The translations under genes and the position numbers were made by a program. Under the pieces are notes generated by a model. That model was not told where the DNA came from and made no database searches. It saw nothing but the letters and a program-made list of their open reading frames with translations. Source: Brienomyrus brachyistius (Eukaryota; Chordata; Actinopteri; Osteoglossiformes; Mormyridae). From it: a DNA stretch of 64,000 bases. Of this stretch, positions 23,281 to 41,111 are shown piece after piece (position 1 is the stretch's first letter; each line of letters starts with the position of its first letter). Location of the stretch: contig NC_064534.1 in assembly GCF_023856365.1 (NCBI RefSeq), positions 13,412,536 to 13,476,535 of the forward strand. Reading direction: 5' to 3'.

Positions 23281-25136
23281 AATATTTTGCTTTGTCATAA
23301 AAGCATTTTAAGAAATCAGTTATATAAACATTCGGTTTGTTGTGTTTGTATAATTATATACATACATACATATGCATGTGTATATATATATATTCACACA
23401 TCCACAACGTTTAACACTGAAGACAACCATGTTACATTCCGGGTATAAAAGTTGTAGTAATATATCTATATTTCTGTCTATACAAAAATTCTCAGTCCCT
23501 CAACTTGGTTTTTAAAATTCCTCCCATGAACTGTAACCGTGGAAATGCTTTGTGAAACGACTACCGTTTCACTTGTTTAGGCTTTAATAGCTTGGAGTTG
23601 TATGGAAAATATCTGAACTGTTTTCTTCGGAACGAGGTCTCAGTAGGCAGGCATGTAGCTGGCAGGCTTGTCTCAACAGTAATGCACGCGAAAGGCTTTA
23701 AAATTCAGCTCTCCCCGTGTCCAGAAACATACAATTGCAATACAATGGTAGATGTGCTATAGCTTCAGCCTGTTTTAATGTGATTGCAGTCTATCAAGTG
23801 TCAGGGAAGCCTTTCAGTTTAACACCGGCTGTGCAGAAGCATCAACGACGCTATAAGGTCCACGTGGACGGAGCCAGGAAACAAAAAAAAGAAAAAAGAA
23901 AATGAGACCCATAAACGCAGAAACAAACAAACAAACAATATTTTTCTTGTAGGATGATGACTCAAGCATAATAAATATTACTGTCACAGATTAGTTCTGT
24001 TCTCCTGGTGTCGACCATGCTCACTGTCATTCACATCCAGTTGTTTCGCGAAGATTTACTTTTGGATCTCAAATGTATAACAATTTGGCCACATGGACGT
24101 CAGACGACAGGGCTGCTTCTGCGTCCTGACGCGTTACCATTCATAGCGGATTACAACAGACTTTCTTTGTCTTCTGTGAAAATGCAAGATTCTTATTGAC
24201 GTGCATAATGTGATAATTCACGAAGAGCAAAGGCTTAATGCATTAAATAACACTGAACAGAGGTGGCACTGCTGTACGAATACGAACAGGAGACGAGACC
24301 TCCGCACATAGTGAGAAATCAACGTATAATGGCTACAGACTGATAATTTGAGTCCTTTTTCCGTAGAATGCATAAGTATCGCTTACATCCAAATCGTAAA
24401 CGCATTTCTGTGCCATGGGGTTTTTTAGTCATTCCTAGGCATAATTTCGTGATAATATTGGCAGCATCATTACATTCTGTATTTGGCACATTCTGTTATT
24501 AGACAAGCATATTAAAAAATCTTGCAGTTTGAACAGAAAGACAGGACATTTAAAGTTCAGTACCTAATGGATAAACTATATCCATTGCAATTTTGAAAAG
24601 AAAACTGAGATACATTCGTAAAAGAAAAGAACACAAACTAGCTCACCTTGTACTGTCAAATATTTTGTTTGTTTGTTTGCTTTTAAGCAAAATCGCACAA
24701 TCTGCCCATTATGCCAAAACTGGCCTTCCTGGCTCCCCGCCCTCCCCACTCCAGATTCTTTGTGGGTTTTCTGGAGACATGAAATGAAAGCTGCCGAAAT
24801 CAGGCCGGACGGAGCGCAGCTCCAAACGTGCTCCGCAGAAGCAGCGCGTGGGCACTGGGGCGTGTCCCCCTCCACCCACACCCATATCAACCCCCCCACC
24901 CCGGAGTCCTCCGCTGGCTTCATGGCGGGAGGCAGGAAACCAGAACTCCAGGTTTCCCTGCCCTGGTGTGGGTCGACTCCTCTTGGCCTGTCCCCATCAC
25001 AAACACGGGAGTCCATCTTAAGTTGGAGGCGACGGATTTTCTGGAAACAGAAAGGCGGAGGAAGAAAGGGAGAGGAACCCAGATTTTTCCCGACACAAAA
25101 GCGGGTTCCGGTCTGGTCCCGGGAGACGTCTAGCCC

Positions 25137-30217
<5,081 letters not shown>

Positions 30218-30371
30218 CTGAATTCATCTGCGAATAGTGAGAAATAGAATCCGTGCTGGTGAAAATGTTCATAGATGTAGGAATGTCCTCTTCAGGGTAA
30301 AGGCTGTCAGGAATCGTATTTATTAAACTGCTCATGGTAAGAGGGAGCTTGTCCGCTAATTTCCCTGTCAT
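30218..30371 (-). CDS. egr3: egr3 exon 1 (coding)
   Basis: The ATG is at 30371-30369 on the minus strand. The exon encodes 51 residues starting [20 protein letters not shown] and ending SHYSQMNS, plus the first base of an Asp codon. It closely matches the EGR3 N-terminus (MTGKLxEKLPxTMSSL, SLYPEE). The donor is CAG with GTAAGA following (GT at 30217-30216). The open frame runs on for ten more codons past the donor (KREIFTLGC), which are intronic. Phase 1 here fits the two-base completion in exon 2. The in-frame ATG at codon 13 could allow a shorter product, but the first ATG is the conserved one. Confidence 0.96.
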
Positions 30372-30695
30372 AGCAGTTATTCAGTCTGTCATAAAAGGGA
30401 ACGCGTATGTTATCCCCACAGATACACCAAGCGTGTTCTCCGATGGACAGTACAATGAATCGCGATCTGGAAGAGTAATGGTGATCAAAGGAAGAAAAAA
30501 TCCAGGTGGTGTTGTATCCAACAGAAGTTCATAAAAGGTAGCGCTGGTTTTTCTTTGTTGTTATGCTGGATAATTATTCAGAAGTGAATTTTCTTTTTAA
30601 AATATATTTGTTTGCTTGTTGTTGTTGTAAAGTCTTTTAATCAATGGAACCGTGGTGTTAGATGAACAAGTGTAGCGCAGCTCGGTGTATTGCTC
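30372..30695 (-). other. egr3: egr3 5' untranslated region (inferred)
   Basis: From a start estimated about 30 bases downstream of the TATA-like box at 30722-30730 to the ATG at 30371. The exact start is not visible. A plus-strand open frame overlapping this stretch shows no family resemblance. Confidence 0.5.
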
Positions 30696-30721
30696 AGATA
30701 GGGAACTCCAACGCTTGCTGG

Positions 30722-30730
30722 TATTAAATA
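30722..30730 (-). promoter_or_regulatory. egr3: egr3 TATA-like box
   Basis: TATTTAATA on the gene strand, 32 bases downstream of a perfect CArG box and about 350 bases upstream of the ATG. Confidence 0.55.
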
Positions 30731-30749
30731 GTGGGACGGAACAACGGCG

Positions 30750-30756
30750 TGACGTA
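30750..30756. promoter_or_regulatory. egr3: CRE-like site
   Basis: TGACGTA, one base short of a full CRE, directly next to the CArG box. A further ACGTCA is at 30798-30803, followed by CCAAT at 30804-30808. Confidence 0.5.
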
Positions 30757-30761
30757 GATGA

Positions 30762-30771
30762 CCATTTAAGG
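30762..30771. promoter_or_regulatory. egr3: CArG box (SRE), proximal egr3 promoter
   Basis: CCATTTAAGG fits CC(A/T)6GG exactly. SRF binding to such boxes drives immediate-early induction of EGR genes. CGGAAC about 20 bases away could be an ETS (ternary complex factor) contact. Confidence 0.7.
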
Positions 30772-31202
30772 ACATACAAAGCAAGGCGGTCCGGCTCACG
30801 TCACCAATGGAAGCACCTCATAGTGGAACATTAGATTCTATAGCAGGAAGGCGAGCTGCTGGGGGGAGCGGAGGACCTGCTACAGCGATCTGCCGACTGA
30901 TCTATAATTTTCTTTTATCGCTATAACTTGAAGACACTTTTAAAATCCATACAATTAATCTTTTTAAACAACACCGATACATCCCACGTGTTACCAAAAA
31001 TATTATTGCGTCCCAAAGCCCTTGAAAATGCTTTTATTTAGATTAAAAGCATATTAAAATTGTATCCAAAAGTATAGCCTAAAGAACCAACTAGAGCGAT
31101 AGGATAAATTTCGTCTTGACCATTGTGGCGCACCGCATACACATAAAACTCTCAGCTTTAAAATGGATTAGTTATTGAAAGGGCATAACTTTGACTGAGC
31201 AT

Positions 31203-31276
31203 GGGGGGGGGGGGGGGGGGGGTTGGGTGTCCACTCATATTGGTTGGTTTTGAGTATTTGGGGGGGGGGGGGGGGG
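31203..31276. repeat. paired long G tracts
   Basis: Twenty Gs at 31203-31222 and seventeen at 31260-31276, about 37 bases apart, on the plus strand. They have G-quadruplex potential and are likely length-polymorphic. Confidence 0.9.
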
Positions 31277-32499
31277 TTACAAACCCCCATCCCTTCATAA
31301 TTTACGCTCGTGGGTTATTGTGTATTTAGACACGTGCCATTAAGCCGTGCCAACAATGAACGACGTTAGGCATAAAACTAGATACGTCAATAATGATGTG
31401 TGTATCTTTAAAGTATAGCCTACAGTATCGCACGACTTACACATCGAAAAATAAGCGAGATTAATAAACCAAGCTATCAAATTATCAACACCCACGGATG
31501 CTGACCTCATGATCCCGACTCTATTGCATCTTTTAAATTCCTCATGATTTATTATTAATAATGAATACCTCCAAAGTACATAAACAGTGAACGTGGGTAG
31601 GCCTATATATTTATTAAATGGCAACCGATGAGTAACTTGATATGAAGAATGTCAGCGTTTCCTCTGGCGCGTTGTTGTACGTAAACGTGCATCAGCAGCC
31701 TTCACGGTAGAGGGTCTCAGACTGAAGGCTCCAGCAGCGGCAGAAGTCCGTCTGCGACATAGCATGACACCCGCACCCCGGCTCGATTCAGCCCAGAGCG
31801 ACACGCTTCTGCTGCGTTACTTTCACTCACATCGACCTGTGGGCAGCTCAGAGCGCTACTTTTTAAGATGACCTCAGTGGGATGAATGGGGTGATTACGA
31901 AGGACCTGGTTTGGTAACCTATTTAAAACCAAATACTCACCTCTGCCTCACAAATAAAGACATCCAGAAAGAGAGGGACAGAACTAAGGTAGGTAGGGTC
32001 TCTCAACTGACTCCGCGCGGCTATTAGCTGTACTGCTACTGGCGGGGGGGGGATGACTGCACCTACAGATCCAGCCAGTAGAACTTACAAAATGTTGTTA
32101 CAATTCCACGTATATAGAACTTTTTTTGATTCGCACGCAACAAAAATAGTATTGTCTATGTCTTAGCACCTCGATATGAACTCCTTAGGTTAGGCCCGGC
32201 GACAGGACGCAATAGTGGAAAATGGAAAAAAAAAAACAGTTTTCGCCTCTGCGGGTTCCTCTTACGACGATGTGTAGAGACACAGAGGCGTGACTGCCAA
32301 ATAAAGGGTGCTTACAAGCCAATCGATACACAGGGTTCTGCTCATAAACTGGATACATAGAAATTCAGATGTAACACCACTGGACGACATAAGACGCCAA
32401 TTAGGAAACTTAATCGCTTGTAAATATTGCAAGCTCTGCGCAGATTAGCAGAACCCCGACTCGTACGGCGGCGCCAGGCTCGCAGCCGAAGTGGAAACT

Positions 32500-32509
32500 C
32501 CAAATAAGG
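32500..32509. promoter_or_regulatory. egr3: CArG box (SRE), distal 1
   Basis: CCAAATAAGG, an exact CC(A/T)6GG match. Confidence 0.6.
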
Positions 32510-32602
32510 CATGGATCCGGCACCGCCCCTTACTGTCTCTATTTGGTTAGAAAAGTTCCGGTTAAGCAAACTGCAAAGTGGAAAAGAGATCGGAACCCAC
32601 AG

Positions 32603-32612
32603 CCATTAAAGG
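32603..32612. promoter_or_regulatory. egr3: CArG box (SRE), distal 2
   Basis: CCATTAAAGG, an exact CC(A/T)6GG match, 94 bases from distal box 1. Confidence 0.55.
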
Positions 32613-33178
32613 AACCGCAGAGGGCGACACGTCATGGCTCCTATTTCACCAATTTAGAAACCAGAAAGAGAAAATATCTTATCTGTTTCTTTTAAAAATA
32701 ATACATTCACAAGGGAAGCGACATCCCCTGTTTGTAATTATTGACTCTGTGGTTATTGTTGACTTTTAATAGCGTCAGGGAAAGTCCACCCAAGCTTATA
32801 ATTGGACATATTTTCATTTTTTATTTCTAAATAAGCATTAAAGTCGCAAAATTACGATGAGTGCTATAATTAATAGCATTAGTGACGCAATTAATACAGC
32901 TTACTATACGCATGTAAAAAAATAATAAACCGATTTTCATTCGTATTGATTGACTACAATGCTGAATGTCATTAATTAGCTTTGTCGAAATATATATTTG
33001 TCTTATGTGTAATCGATGTCCAGCCTGCAGTCTAGGTGGATACAGGATACCCGGGGCAGGAGTTTTTTTAGACTTGGCATGATAGTCAAACTGATAGCGT
33101 CACACTTTCCCTCAGTGTGACAGGGCAGTACTTAGTATTACAGGGACATACATTCTTCCAGTGGAATATACATTTATA

Positions 33179-33715
33179 TACAGTGCTGTGCAAATGTCTT
33201 AGGCAGTCCAAAGAAATGTTTAAAGCTGTTTATCTGGGTAGCAAGTGTACTTTGGCTTAGGACAAAAAAAACACAATTTAACATTAGAACATGTGCAAAT
33301 TAAGAGTAACACAATAAAAACTAGTAAGAATTTCTTCTGTTTTCTAAAAAGTTACTGATATCTAGTTGGATGGCTAGGTGAACACCGCTTCAGTCCCCAA
33401 ACTTCTCCTCAGGGGCACCTCAGCCGTTCCATGATCTTGTTAAATTTCACCGACGCCTCAATTAAATAATTAAATATATTGGTTTAAAAAGTCAGTGAGA
33501 GATTGACCAGCTGTATGAGGTGTGCTAGTGGCCAAGTCAAACAATACATGGCTGCACTGGACGGTCGCTGTAAATACTGGGATGATTTTAGCAGAGGTTC
33601 TGAAATGGCTGAGCTGACACACTTCGACAGGCATAATATCATAGTTTTACACCAACATAAGGATAATCTGAACATCATTTTCTTTGACTGCCTAAGACTT
33701 TTGCACAGTACTGTA
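33179..33715. mobile_element. Tc1/mariner-type MITE
   Basis: Terminal inverted repeats begin CAGTGCTGTGCAAATGTCTT (33181 onwards) and, read in reverse from 33713, CAGTACTGTGCAAAAGTCTT. Both continue AGGCAGTC then CAAAGAAA. TA flanks both ends (33179-33180, 33714-33715). The roughly 530-base interior has no transposase. The ends are slightly diverged, so it is older than the Tc1 copy at 10.5 kb. Confidence 0.85.
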
Positions 33716-35200
33716 TACATTCAGTATACTGATATACAGATACATACATATGGCTGATTCAGGGGGCCCAGCACTGCATAGGGTCCCCAAAAACTATTCC
33801 CCCCCCCTTTCCCCCACCACTAGGTAATGTGACATTCAGGCCCAGATTTTCTAGCTGCTCCTGCACTTCTGAGTACACAGTGGGTGAAAAAAAAAGTTGA
33901 AACTGTGATCTGGCAGGGGTGGGATTTGCCCAGAAACAGGACAGGCAGTTCCGGACCCCGGATGCCGGAGCCTGTGCTGTTAAGCTCCCTGTCTGGGTCC
34001 ATCACGCCCTCTACTGCGCGGAGGACACACTGGACACTGGAGGTGAGTTAGGAGGGCGCCAGGCCAGGAGTCCTGTATGTACCCAAAATGCAACAAGGGG
34101 ACGACTCAGGACAGAGCACAGATTTCTCTAAAACCTTCTGCTTCTGCACAGGCTGTTCAGTGCTGCTCAGAGATCACACAAAGAATGAGGGTTTCTTTGT
34201 GGGCTTCTCTGTAGTGAACAGACAGGGGGTCCCCTGTGGCCCCCTCAGTAACTCAGGCTAGCAGGACAGTCTATGCGGACAAGGCCTGAGACATAGAAAG
34301 TGGTTTGCGATGCAGGGATTCCCCCAAGCCAGTCACCCCAGGGACAGCAGACTCCCCAGACGGTGGGCTCTGTGCCCCTCAGAGTCACTACAGTGATGCA
34401 CAGAGGGGCTGCAGGGAATGTGGGTCCTGTGCTTGCCATCGATGACAGGGAATGAGACTTCAATAAGACTAAAGATTCCACTAGAAGAGACAGGCTATGT
34501 TTTAATTAAAGAAAACACACACGGCCAGTATTAAAGTCAAAGAACAAGCCGCAGTGACCCAAGGGGAGCTGTCACATGCCGACACATGAAAATGAAAGCT
34601 GGTGCTGTTGACTAAAAAAAGAGAACCAACCAGGAAGAGTGTCTTTGACAAGCAAACAGAACATTTTCCATTCCTTTGCATACCTGCGCACACCAATATG
34701 TTGCCTGTTTTCAGTACCTGCTCCGAAGCCCCATTCGCAGTTATATCTTTCATGATAAAGACTGGTCAAACTCATTCATGTTTACAAAGAAAAAAACGTG
34801 ACATAATTCAATCATTTTACAGTTAGTTGGTCACACTTCAAAGCTAGCGTACGCTGTTAACCAGTGCAACCTTAATTCTGAAAGAGGTGATGTCATTATG
34901 TTTAATTAATGAATCGTAACAAATACACAGGGAATTACCATTGCAGTCTGGAAGCATGTGGGAAAATGTGCATAAATACCGTGAAGCTGAACAATCCAGT
35001 GCAAAAGTCAGACGGTGCGATAATCACGTCACAATCAGTACGAACGATAAAAAACAGCCAGAAAAGCGAAGCACAGTTATGAAAAGTAAATAAAGTGATG
35101 CGTATCTGAGAGCATGTTTGTAGACAACAGCCACTGTTTGTGATGACTGGCATGTACTTATGGATAGGATGCTTTCTTTGCCTCGGTTCAAAATAAAAAG

Positions 35201-35248
35201 TAGCAGCAGTAGTAGTAGTAATAATAATAATAGTAATAACAATAACAA

Positions 35249-35300
<52 letters not shown>
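35201..35300. repeat. (AAT)n / (AGT)n trinucleotide microsatellite
   Basis: About 100 bases of AGT then AAT triplets with interruptions (AAC, ACT). They make leucine- or isoleucine-only frames on the minus strand. Confidence 0.95.
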
Positions 35301-35593
35301 CACCCACCCAGGTTGTTCGCTAATTTTAGATGACAGTTCTGACAGGATCCCATTGACGGAGCATTGAACGACTTAGTCATTTCAATTATTTCAGATTCTT
35401 GCTCTACCCTCCCAAAAATCTTTTCAGGTGGGGGGGTGTGTGGAGGGTGGTGCCACAAGTATCTCCCCCCCCCCCTTGGTTGATCTCTGGCTGGTCCCTC
35501 TGTTCCTCCGTCTTCCCGCCGCCCCCTGTAATCGTAACCGTCGCATCGCTGGTTCCAATTAGCCGTCCAGATGAGGTGTGTAGGAGGGCAGTC

Positions 35594-35641
35594 CTGACAG
35601 CGGGCCGGACGGGGCCCCTGACAGCGGGCCGGACGGGGCCC
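35594..35641. repeat. 24-bp perfect tandem duplication
   Basis: Two identical adjacent 24-base units starting CTGACAGCGGGCCGG at 35594 and 35618. GC-rich, in a GC-rich local block. Confidence 0.95.
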
Positions 35642-36005
35642 CTGGAAGCCCCCGCGTGGCCATGGGGTGGCAGCGTCTGCATCAGGCCTCCCCGGCTCGT
35701 TTGAATACGGGGATTCCGTGGAAGCGTTGACTTATCTCAGATGGCTATCGGGCTGATTTCAATAGAGGGTTGGAAAAAAAGCTAAGCCGCTATGGGTATC
35801 TAATCAAATTAGCTAGCTTTATTTTCCAGCGACACAGAGGCCAACTGAAATGACTGTTCCTCAGTGCTATTATATCCCAAGGCAATGTAGAGCACTTATT
35901 CCTTACCGGAAGGGATATGATAAGATTATTAATATAAATTATGGGAGGATTATGAATCGACTGCCCTCTGTCGCATTTCATCATTAAGGCCTGATGACAT
36001 TAAAG

Positions 36006-36028
36006 GGCAGGGCAGGGCAGGGCAGGCC
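36006..36028. repeat. GGGCA pentamer run
   Basis: Four to five tandem copies of GGGCA. Confidence 0.9.
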
Positions 36029-39000
36029 TTCTTCCATGTGGCAGTTTGGACAAGGCAGAGTTCATGCTGCACTGGAGAATAATAATAATTTGCATGAATA
36101 CAGCAAAATACAGAATCATCATTATATTCACTGGCAGAGGGCCGAAGCTGTGGAAAAATATGACTGAGAGGACACGCCCCCGTATTAATTCTTTATTATA
36201 CAGAGTATGTATATCTGGGGTGTCCAGACCTCATCAGGATGGATGTTAAGGGGCGGGGTCAAACTAAAGGTCAAATTAAAGGTCAAACTTTTGTCTTAAG
36301 TGTTTATGGTAGACAGGACTATAATTCTGCTTTTGCCAGGAGGGTGGGGCCTTGAGTCTGTGTCCCAGTCTCCCTTTTCTCTACACTCAGCCAGAAGGCC
36401 AAGCCAACGGAGGCCCCGTCTCTTCAGTTGAACCCCCCACCCCCGAGTGCCCCCCCCACCCCTCCCCCACCGCCACCCGAGGCACATAACAGACAGCTGC
36501 TTATACACATTAGGTCAGGTCAGTTCTAAGAAGCGTTTACAGAAAACATCAAAGTAGCGCAACAGAATGAGCCACACAGCTGCTGGAATTAAAATAAAAT
36601 TAAAATTTGTAGACAGGAAAGAACAAAAACTTGAATGCGGTAATTTGCGCATGTTTAATTACAAATATGGTTAGGCAATTCAGGTAATTACCAATATTCA
36701 GCTAAATTAATCTCTGCTTGAATAAACTGAAGTTACTTATTACTACTTATCATACAGCCAAGGGAGAAAAACGTCTTTTTAAATGATACAGTACAGTCTT
36801 TCGGATTAACCCTTCCTTTAACATGTTCCCGCTTTTAATAACAGAATCCATTTAGGATGATAAAACCTCACGTCGTTACCCATTGTTCACACACATAGCG
36901 ATCTTTGGTTCCCGGATGCATAGCTCACAAAGAAAAAAAAAGTGTCAACACCCCCTACTACGAGAAGATGGAGATTTTGTTTTGGGGAGTGTGGCGGTGG
37001 TGCTTTCAGATCACTGGGGACCGAAGGATGGAACACATATGAGGGTCCACGGCCCCCTCTGCGCACTGCCGTCCAGTTTGCCGTCAGACCCAGCCATAAG
37101 CAGGTATCAAGCTCGCGGAGGTACACAGGCGTTATTCAGCATGGTGCCTGCTAGGTCTGGATGTCTGTAGCCTGCAGTTTGTGAAAAACGTCGGGTCAAA
37201 AAATGGACGGAAGCGGCAGGGTGGAGCCAAAACAGAAGGAAGGTGGTGTATTTGTTACATTACAGCCTTCACACTTTGGTGCCACTTAATTAAATAAGTG
37301 CATACCATCCATCTATTTTAAGCAAACACCTATCCAATTAGGGATGCAATGAACTGAAGCCTACTTAGGAAACAGATGGTGTAAAGCAGGGTTTAATCTG
37401 GACGGGACTGCAGTCCGTCACAAGATCCACACACACGCACACACTTAGACAAACACAACCGTGCAATCAACGGGACGCTCCACCCCAACTCAATGACGTA
37501 TGATCCTCTGGCATAATTACAGGTTTGATTATGTGGAACGGCATTTGTTAATTAGCATTATAGTTTATTAAGTTTAATTAAACTATTAACATTTTTCTCA
37601 GACAGGAAGCAGATGGGATCCCTCAACACTGGAATGAGTCTCTTTGTGAGCCTAGCGCTGAATGGGAGGGAGATCTTATTGTTCAGCATTTTGTCAGCAA
37701 ACCGGGCATAAAGTGTAACAAGAGGAACATGCATTTTTTTCTTATTTGAGGAAAAGTAGTAAATATTCAAGCTGGAGACAAAAAAAAAAAAAACAACAAA
37801 AAAAATCACTGGAGATAATGAATCAATAAGGTAGTGGGGTTCACACAGAGGCCACTAGGAGCTTCAGAGCGAGTGGCTTAACTGGCAAAGCGGCGCAGAG
37901 ATCCGCTACCTTACGCAGCCCCGTCGTCTCACAGAACACCGTGATGGGGGTCAATGAAGCCCCCAGCGAGACATCGATCACGCTCACATCAAAGTCTCCG
38001 GCACAAATCCCCGCTCCTTTCAGACTGCAGCCGTATCGACAGGCATCTTTCCTCGAAGGAGCAGTCCGCTTGGCTGCGGTATTAGTGCACCGACGGTCTG
38101 TCCACACCAGAGAAAAACCATGCCCCCTTACCCACACAAACACTCATCCATGGAGTGCAGCGCCCACTCCTGTACATTTTTGGTAGGTTCATGCCAGGGC
38201 TTTGACACCTTGTTAAGAAAAAAACCTTAAACAACGTTGACTCAGCAAAACGCATCACCCTATTTGAGTGTTATGTGGTGAATGGAAATACAACTTTGAC
38301 AAACATGTTCCTTTCTCAGGGTGGAGAAAAAAAAGCAGCCCCCCCCCCCATAGTGTCTAGCTTTCTGTAGCACGGCGAAGTATTTTGGTTCAAGTTCCAC
38401 TGCGGCTTCCGGCTCAGTTGCGGTTTTGGTTTTACTGCCAGCTTCCCCTGTTGGCCCTGACGTATTTCCTTGTTGAATTAGAATAAACCCTTTCCACACA
38501 AGGACCCATGATACTGGGCCTCTTCCCTTTGCTTTCATTAGCCACTGGAAAGAAGTAGAAAATCCCCTGCAGTTAATCTGAGAATCGGACCCCTTCGCCT
38601 CTTACCACAATGTCGGGGGGCACAGACAGTTGTTATGGAAGATACTCCGTGGGAAGATGACTTTCATTTTTTCTTCGTTTGCTCAGAAATCAGCCAGGCC
38701 GAACCCATTTACAGTACAAGGGGAAAACTTCAATAAAGATTTGAGAGTGTGCAGGGTGAGAATCAACTCAGCTCATTCACCGCAGGACCCAGGAAGCTCT
38801 CGTTGACGCCACTGCTGTGGATTGACACTGTGAATAACCAAACTACTTGTAGCAGGTGAACATATACTTTTATTATTCAACTTTCCACCACACCAACTTA
38901 TTTCAGTGGGAAATCATATGAGGACACTGTGACAGGCCACCAAAAGTGGGATAATATTTGAGCAAATATTGATTTATCTTTTCCGTAATCAAATTGCAAT

Positions 39001-41111
39001 TTTCACGTACAAGCAGACATAGACACATACAAAAAATGTGAATTATTGTCAGTCACAGGGTTATGATGTCATTATGGCTTATGATGGATTAATTATGTCC
39101 ATGTGGTTCATATCTTTTGAACATGGTCTTGGGGGAACTTTGATCAATCATTAACATGCCGGGATTAGACACTGCTAATCAGCACCAGTGTTAAAGATTA
39201 AAAGACGGACATTACTGATGGATACAGTGACGTTAGCACTGAAGGTAAAGCTCTATCGCAGTTCTCTGTTGGGTTCAGCGAAAATATTTCAAACTCAAGG
39301 GTCAACAGCAGCGTCAGTCCGACTTCCATGGGATGCCCTGATTTCGATTCTTTATGCCCTTATCAAAGCGAATTAAGAGCGAATCACCTCAGCTGGTATC
39401 TTTCAGCTAAATTAGGGTTGTTTTCATGCTGAAACACAACTGCCTGCTTCCAGTGACCCCAGTGTCAAACAAAGCACATGTTTACAGGGATCCCAGGCAG
39501 AATTGCGACTCATGGACTCTCTTCCACAGGAGACGTTAATCTGGGAGTTAATCTGGAGTTACAACGGCAGACTATTAAAAACAAAACAGTTTAGCGCGAT
39601 TTTGGACAGCCAGTACCATTCAGAATAAGCACGAGCTTTCTGACGATTACGCATATCTATTAGAGAAACTCCTTTACTTGATTCTAGTAGAAGCTTAATT
39701 CCTATTATCTGAGCATAAACCTCTTGCTGGAGCAAACACACATTAGAGCACATTTACCCCACAGGAAAAAGATTTAGCAGACTTAAGAGGATCTTGGTAA
39801 ACATGTCTCGTTAATATTAGTGGGGAAAAAATGTTTCTCTAGCAGAAGCAAACAGCTAATCTTCTTCTCAGATGGCACACTCGAGTAGACAGCTGGCCAA
39901 GCTGTACCCCTGTTGTTACTGGTTCTGCGCCAGAGGTCGGAGGTCCCGGGCGGCACTAGCAGCCCGGCAAGGTGTCCGTCACTCCGCTGCATTCTGGGTG
40001 AGAAACTGCAGAGCAGCCACTGGGCGCCCCAGGCTGAACTTCTTGACAAAGGCCTGTGGGTCCCAGCTCCCTAGGATGACACATGGGAGAAGGCATAAGA
40101 TGCAGGGGTCAGGGGCCTGGGTGTGGAGAGGGGTGTCTGTTCAGACAGTCAGAGGATCAGGTCAGGTGCACCCTGTGTACCTCCCCCACCCACCCTCTTC
40201 TTAGTGGCCATTTTTTTTTCCTTCAAAGAGACAGAGATGCGAGATTGAAGCACGTGGCACTGGGACGTGAGTCACAGAGAAGAGCACTGCTGAAAATAAA
40301 ACATGTTGCCGTAGCGCTGGGGGTGGGCGCGCAAGGACGTTTTGGCAACGGCAAGACTCTGCGACTGCCTGCACTGGTTATTTTCTTCCCTTTTTTTAAA
40401 ACAAACACCAGACGGCCGTCCGGCTGGTATGACAATATCACTTCGTGGATTTTTGACAAGCGCTCCATTCCCAGCCCCCCTCCCCTCCCCCCCAGCACAG
40501 AAAATCTGAATTAGAAATCCAAGGCGACAAATGGATTTTTATTTTCTTCTAGCTGTTGAAAATGAACTTTTTTTCCCTCGGTAAACAAAGCTTCGGGGGC
40601 TGTGTAAGAAGGAGAGTCTTGGCCTGCTCTCTGATGGTAATGATGGCTATTTTTAAGCCTCATGAACAGAGCACATTTCTTAACGCCCGGACCTGTTACA
40701 GCCCTGTCTCCCGTACTTCCAGCTAGAAACTGGGGGGGAGGGGGGTGTTTCATCCAGGGTAACACAGGTCTCTAACGGCAGTCGTGAAACAGTGCGGGAA
40801 CATAGGCCGCAGCAACTTACATAATGCGGGCCGGACCAGGGTAAATTCTGCAAACACGAGTAATGTAATATAAAACGAAAAAGCAGGGTTGGCATCACAC
40901 GTCCGCAAGGCTGCAAAAACAGCGGAGCGGAGAGGAAATCGCAAACAAACAAATCAGCAAACAAGCAGCAAAGGCGGACGGCAAATTCATCACTCGTGAG
41001 GGAAACCCCTTTCTCTTCAAAGCTGCACGGCTGACCACATCCTGGAAGGAGCGTGCTCCCCGTGTGCATGCGCGCCGGCATGAGAGCAAAACTACGCCAA
41101 AAGGAGCTCAC

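Larger units (their letters stand above)
23005..25136 (-). other. egr3: egr3 3' untranslated region (inferred)
   Basis: This follows the egr3 stop codon and runs about 2.1 kb to the first good poly(A) signal. On the minus strand it carries AU-rich words such as UAUUUAU (23971-23977) and two canonical Pumilio-type UGUAAAUA sites near its distal end. AU-rich, unstable 3'UTRs are usual for immediate-early genes. The poly(A) end is inferred from AATAAA at 23024-23029 followed by a U/GU-rich stretch. Confidence 0.65.
32460..32640. promoter_or_regulatory. egr3: distal SRF/CREB-type element upstream of egr3
   Basis: Within 180 bases there are two perfect CArG boxes (CCAAATAAGG at 32500-32509 and CCATTAAAGG at 32603-32612), a one-mismatch CArG on the other strand (32537-32546), an ETS-type TTCCGG (about 32554), a GC box ACCGCCCC (about 32522) and ACGTCA (32629-32634). 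It lies about 1.8 kb upstream of the inferred egr3 start. The composition is that of an activity-induced enhancer. Confidence 0.55.
30811..33178. other. egr3 upstream region
   Basis: Non-repetitive apart from two long G tracts. It contains the upstream CArG/CRE group at about 32.46-32.64 kb and a CpG-richer block at about 31.64-31.95 kb (GACACCCGCACCCCGGCTCG). From 32.65 to 33.18 kb it is AT-rich with nothing recognisable. Confidence 0.6.
33716..41111. other. intergenic, egr3 upstream to pebp4 3' region
   Basis: About 7.4 kb with simple repeats at 35.2-35.3, 35.59-35.64 and about 36.01 kb. A faint SINE-derived word set lies at about 37.38-37.45 kb (CTGGACGGGACTGCAGTCC followed by a CACA run). 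The open frames here, including 34935-35303 and 37841-38143, show no family resemblance. If pebp4 has a final exon left of 41.1 kb it would lie here; I did not find it. Confidence 0.6.
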
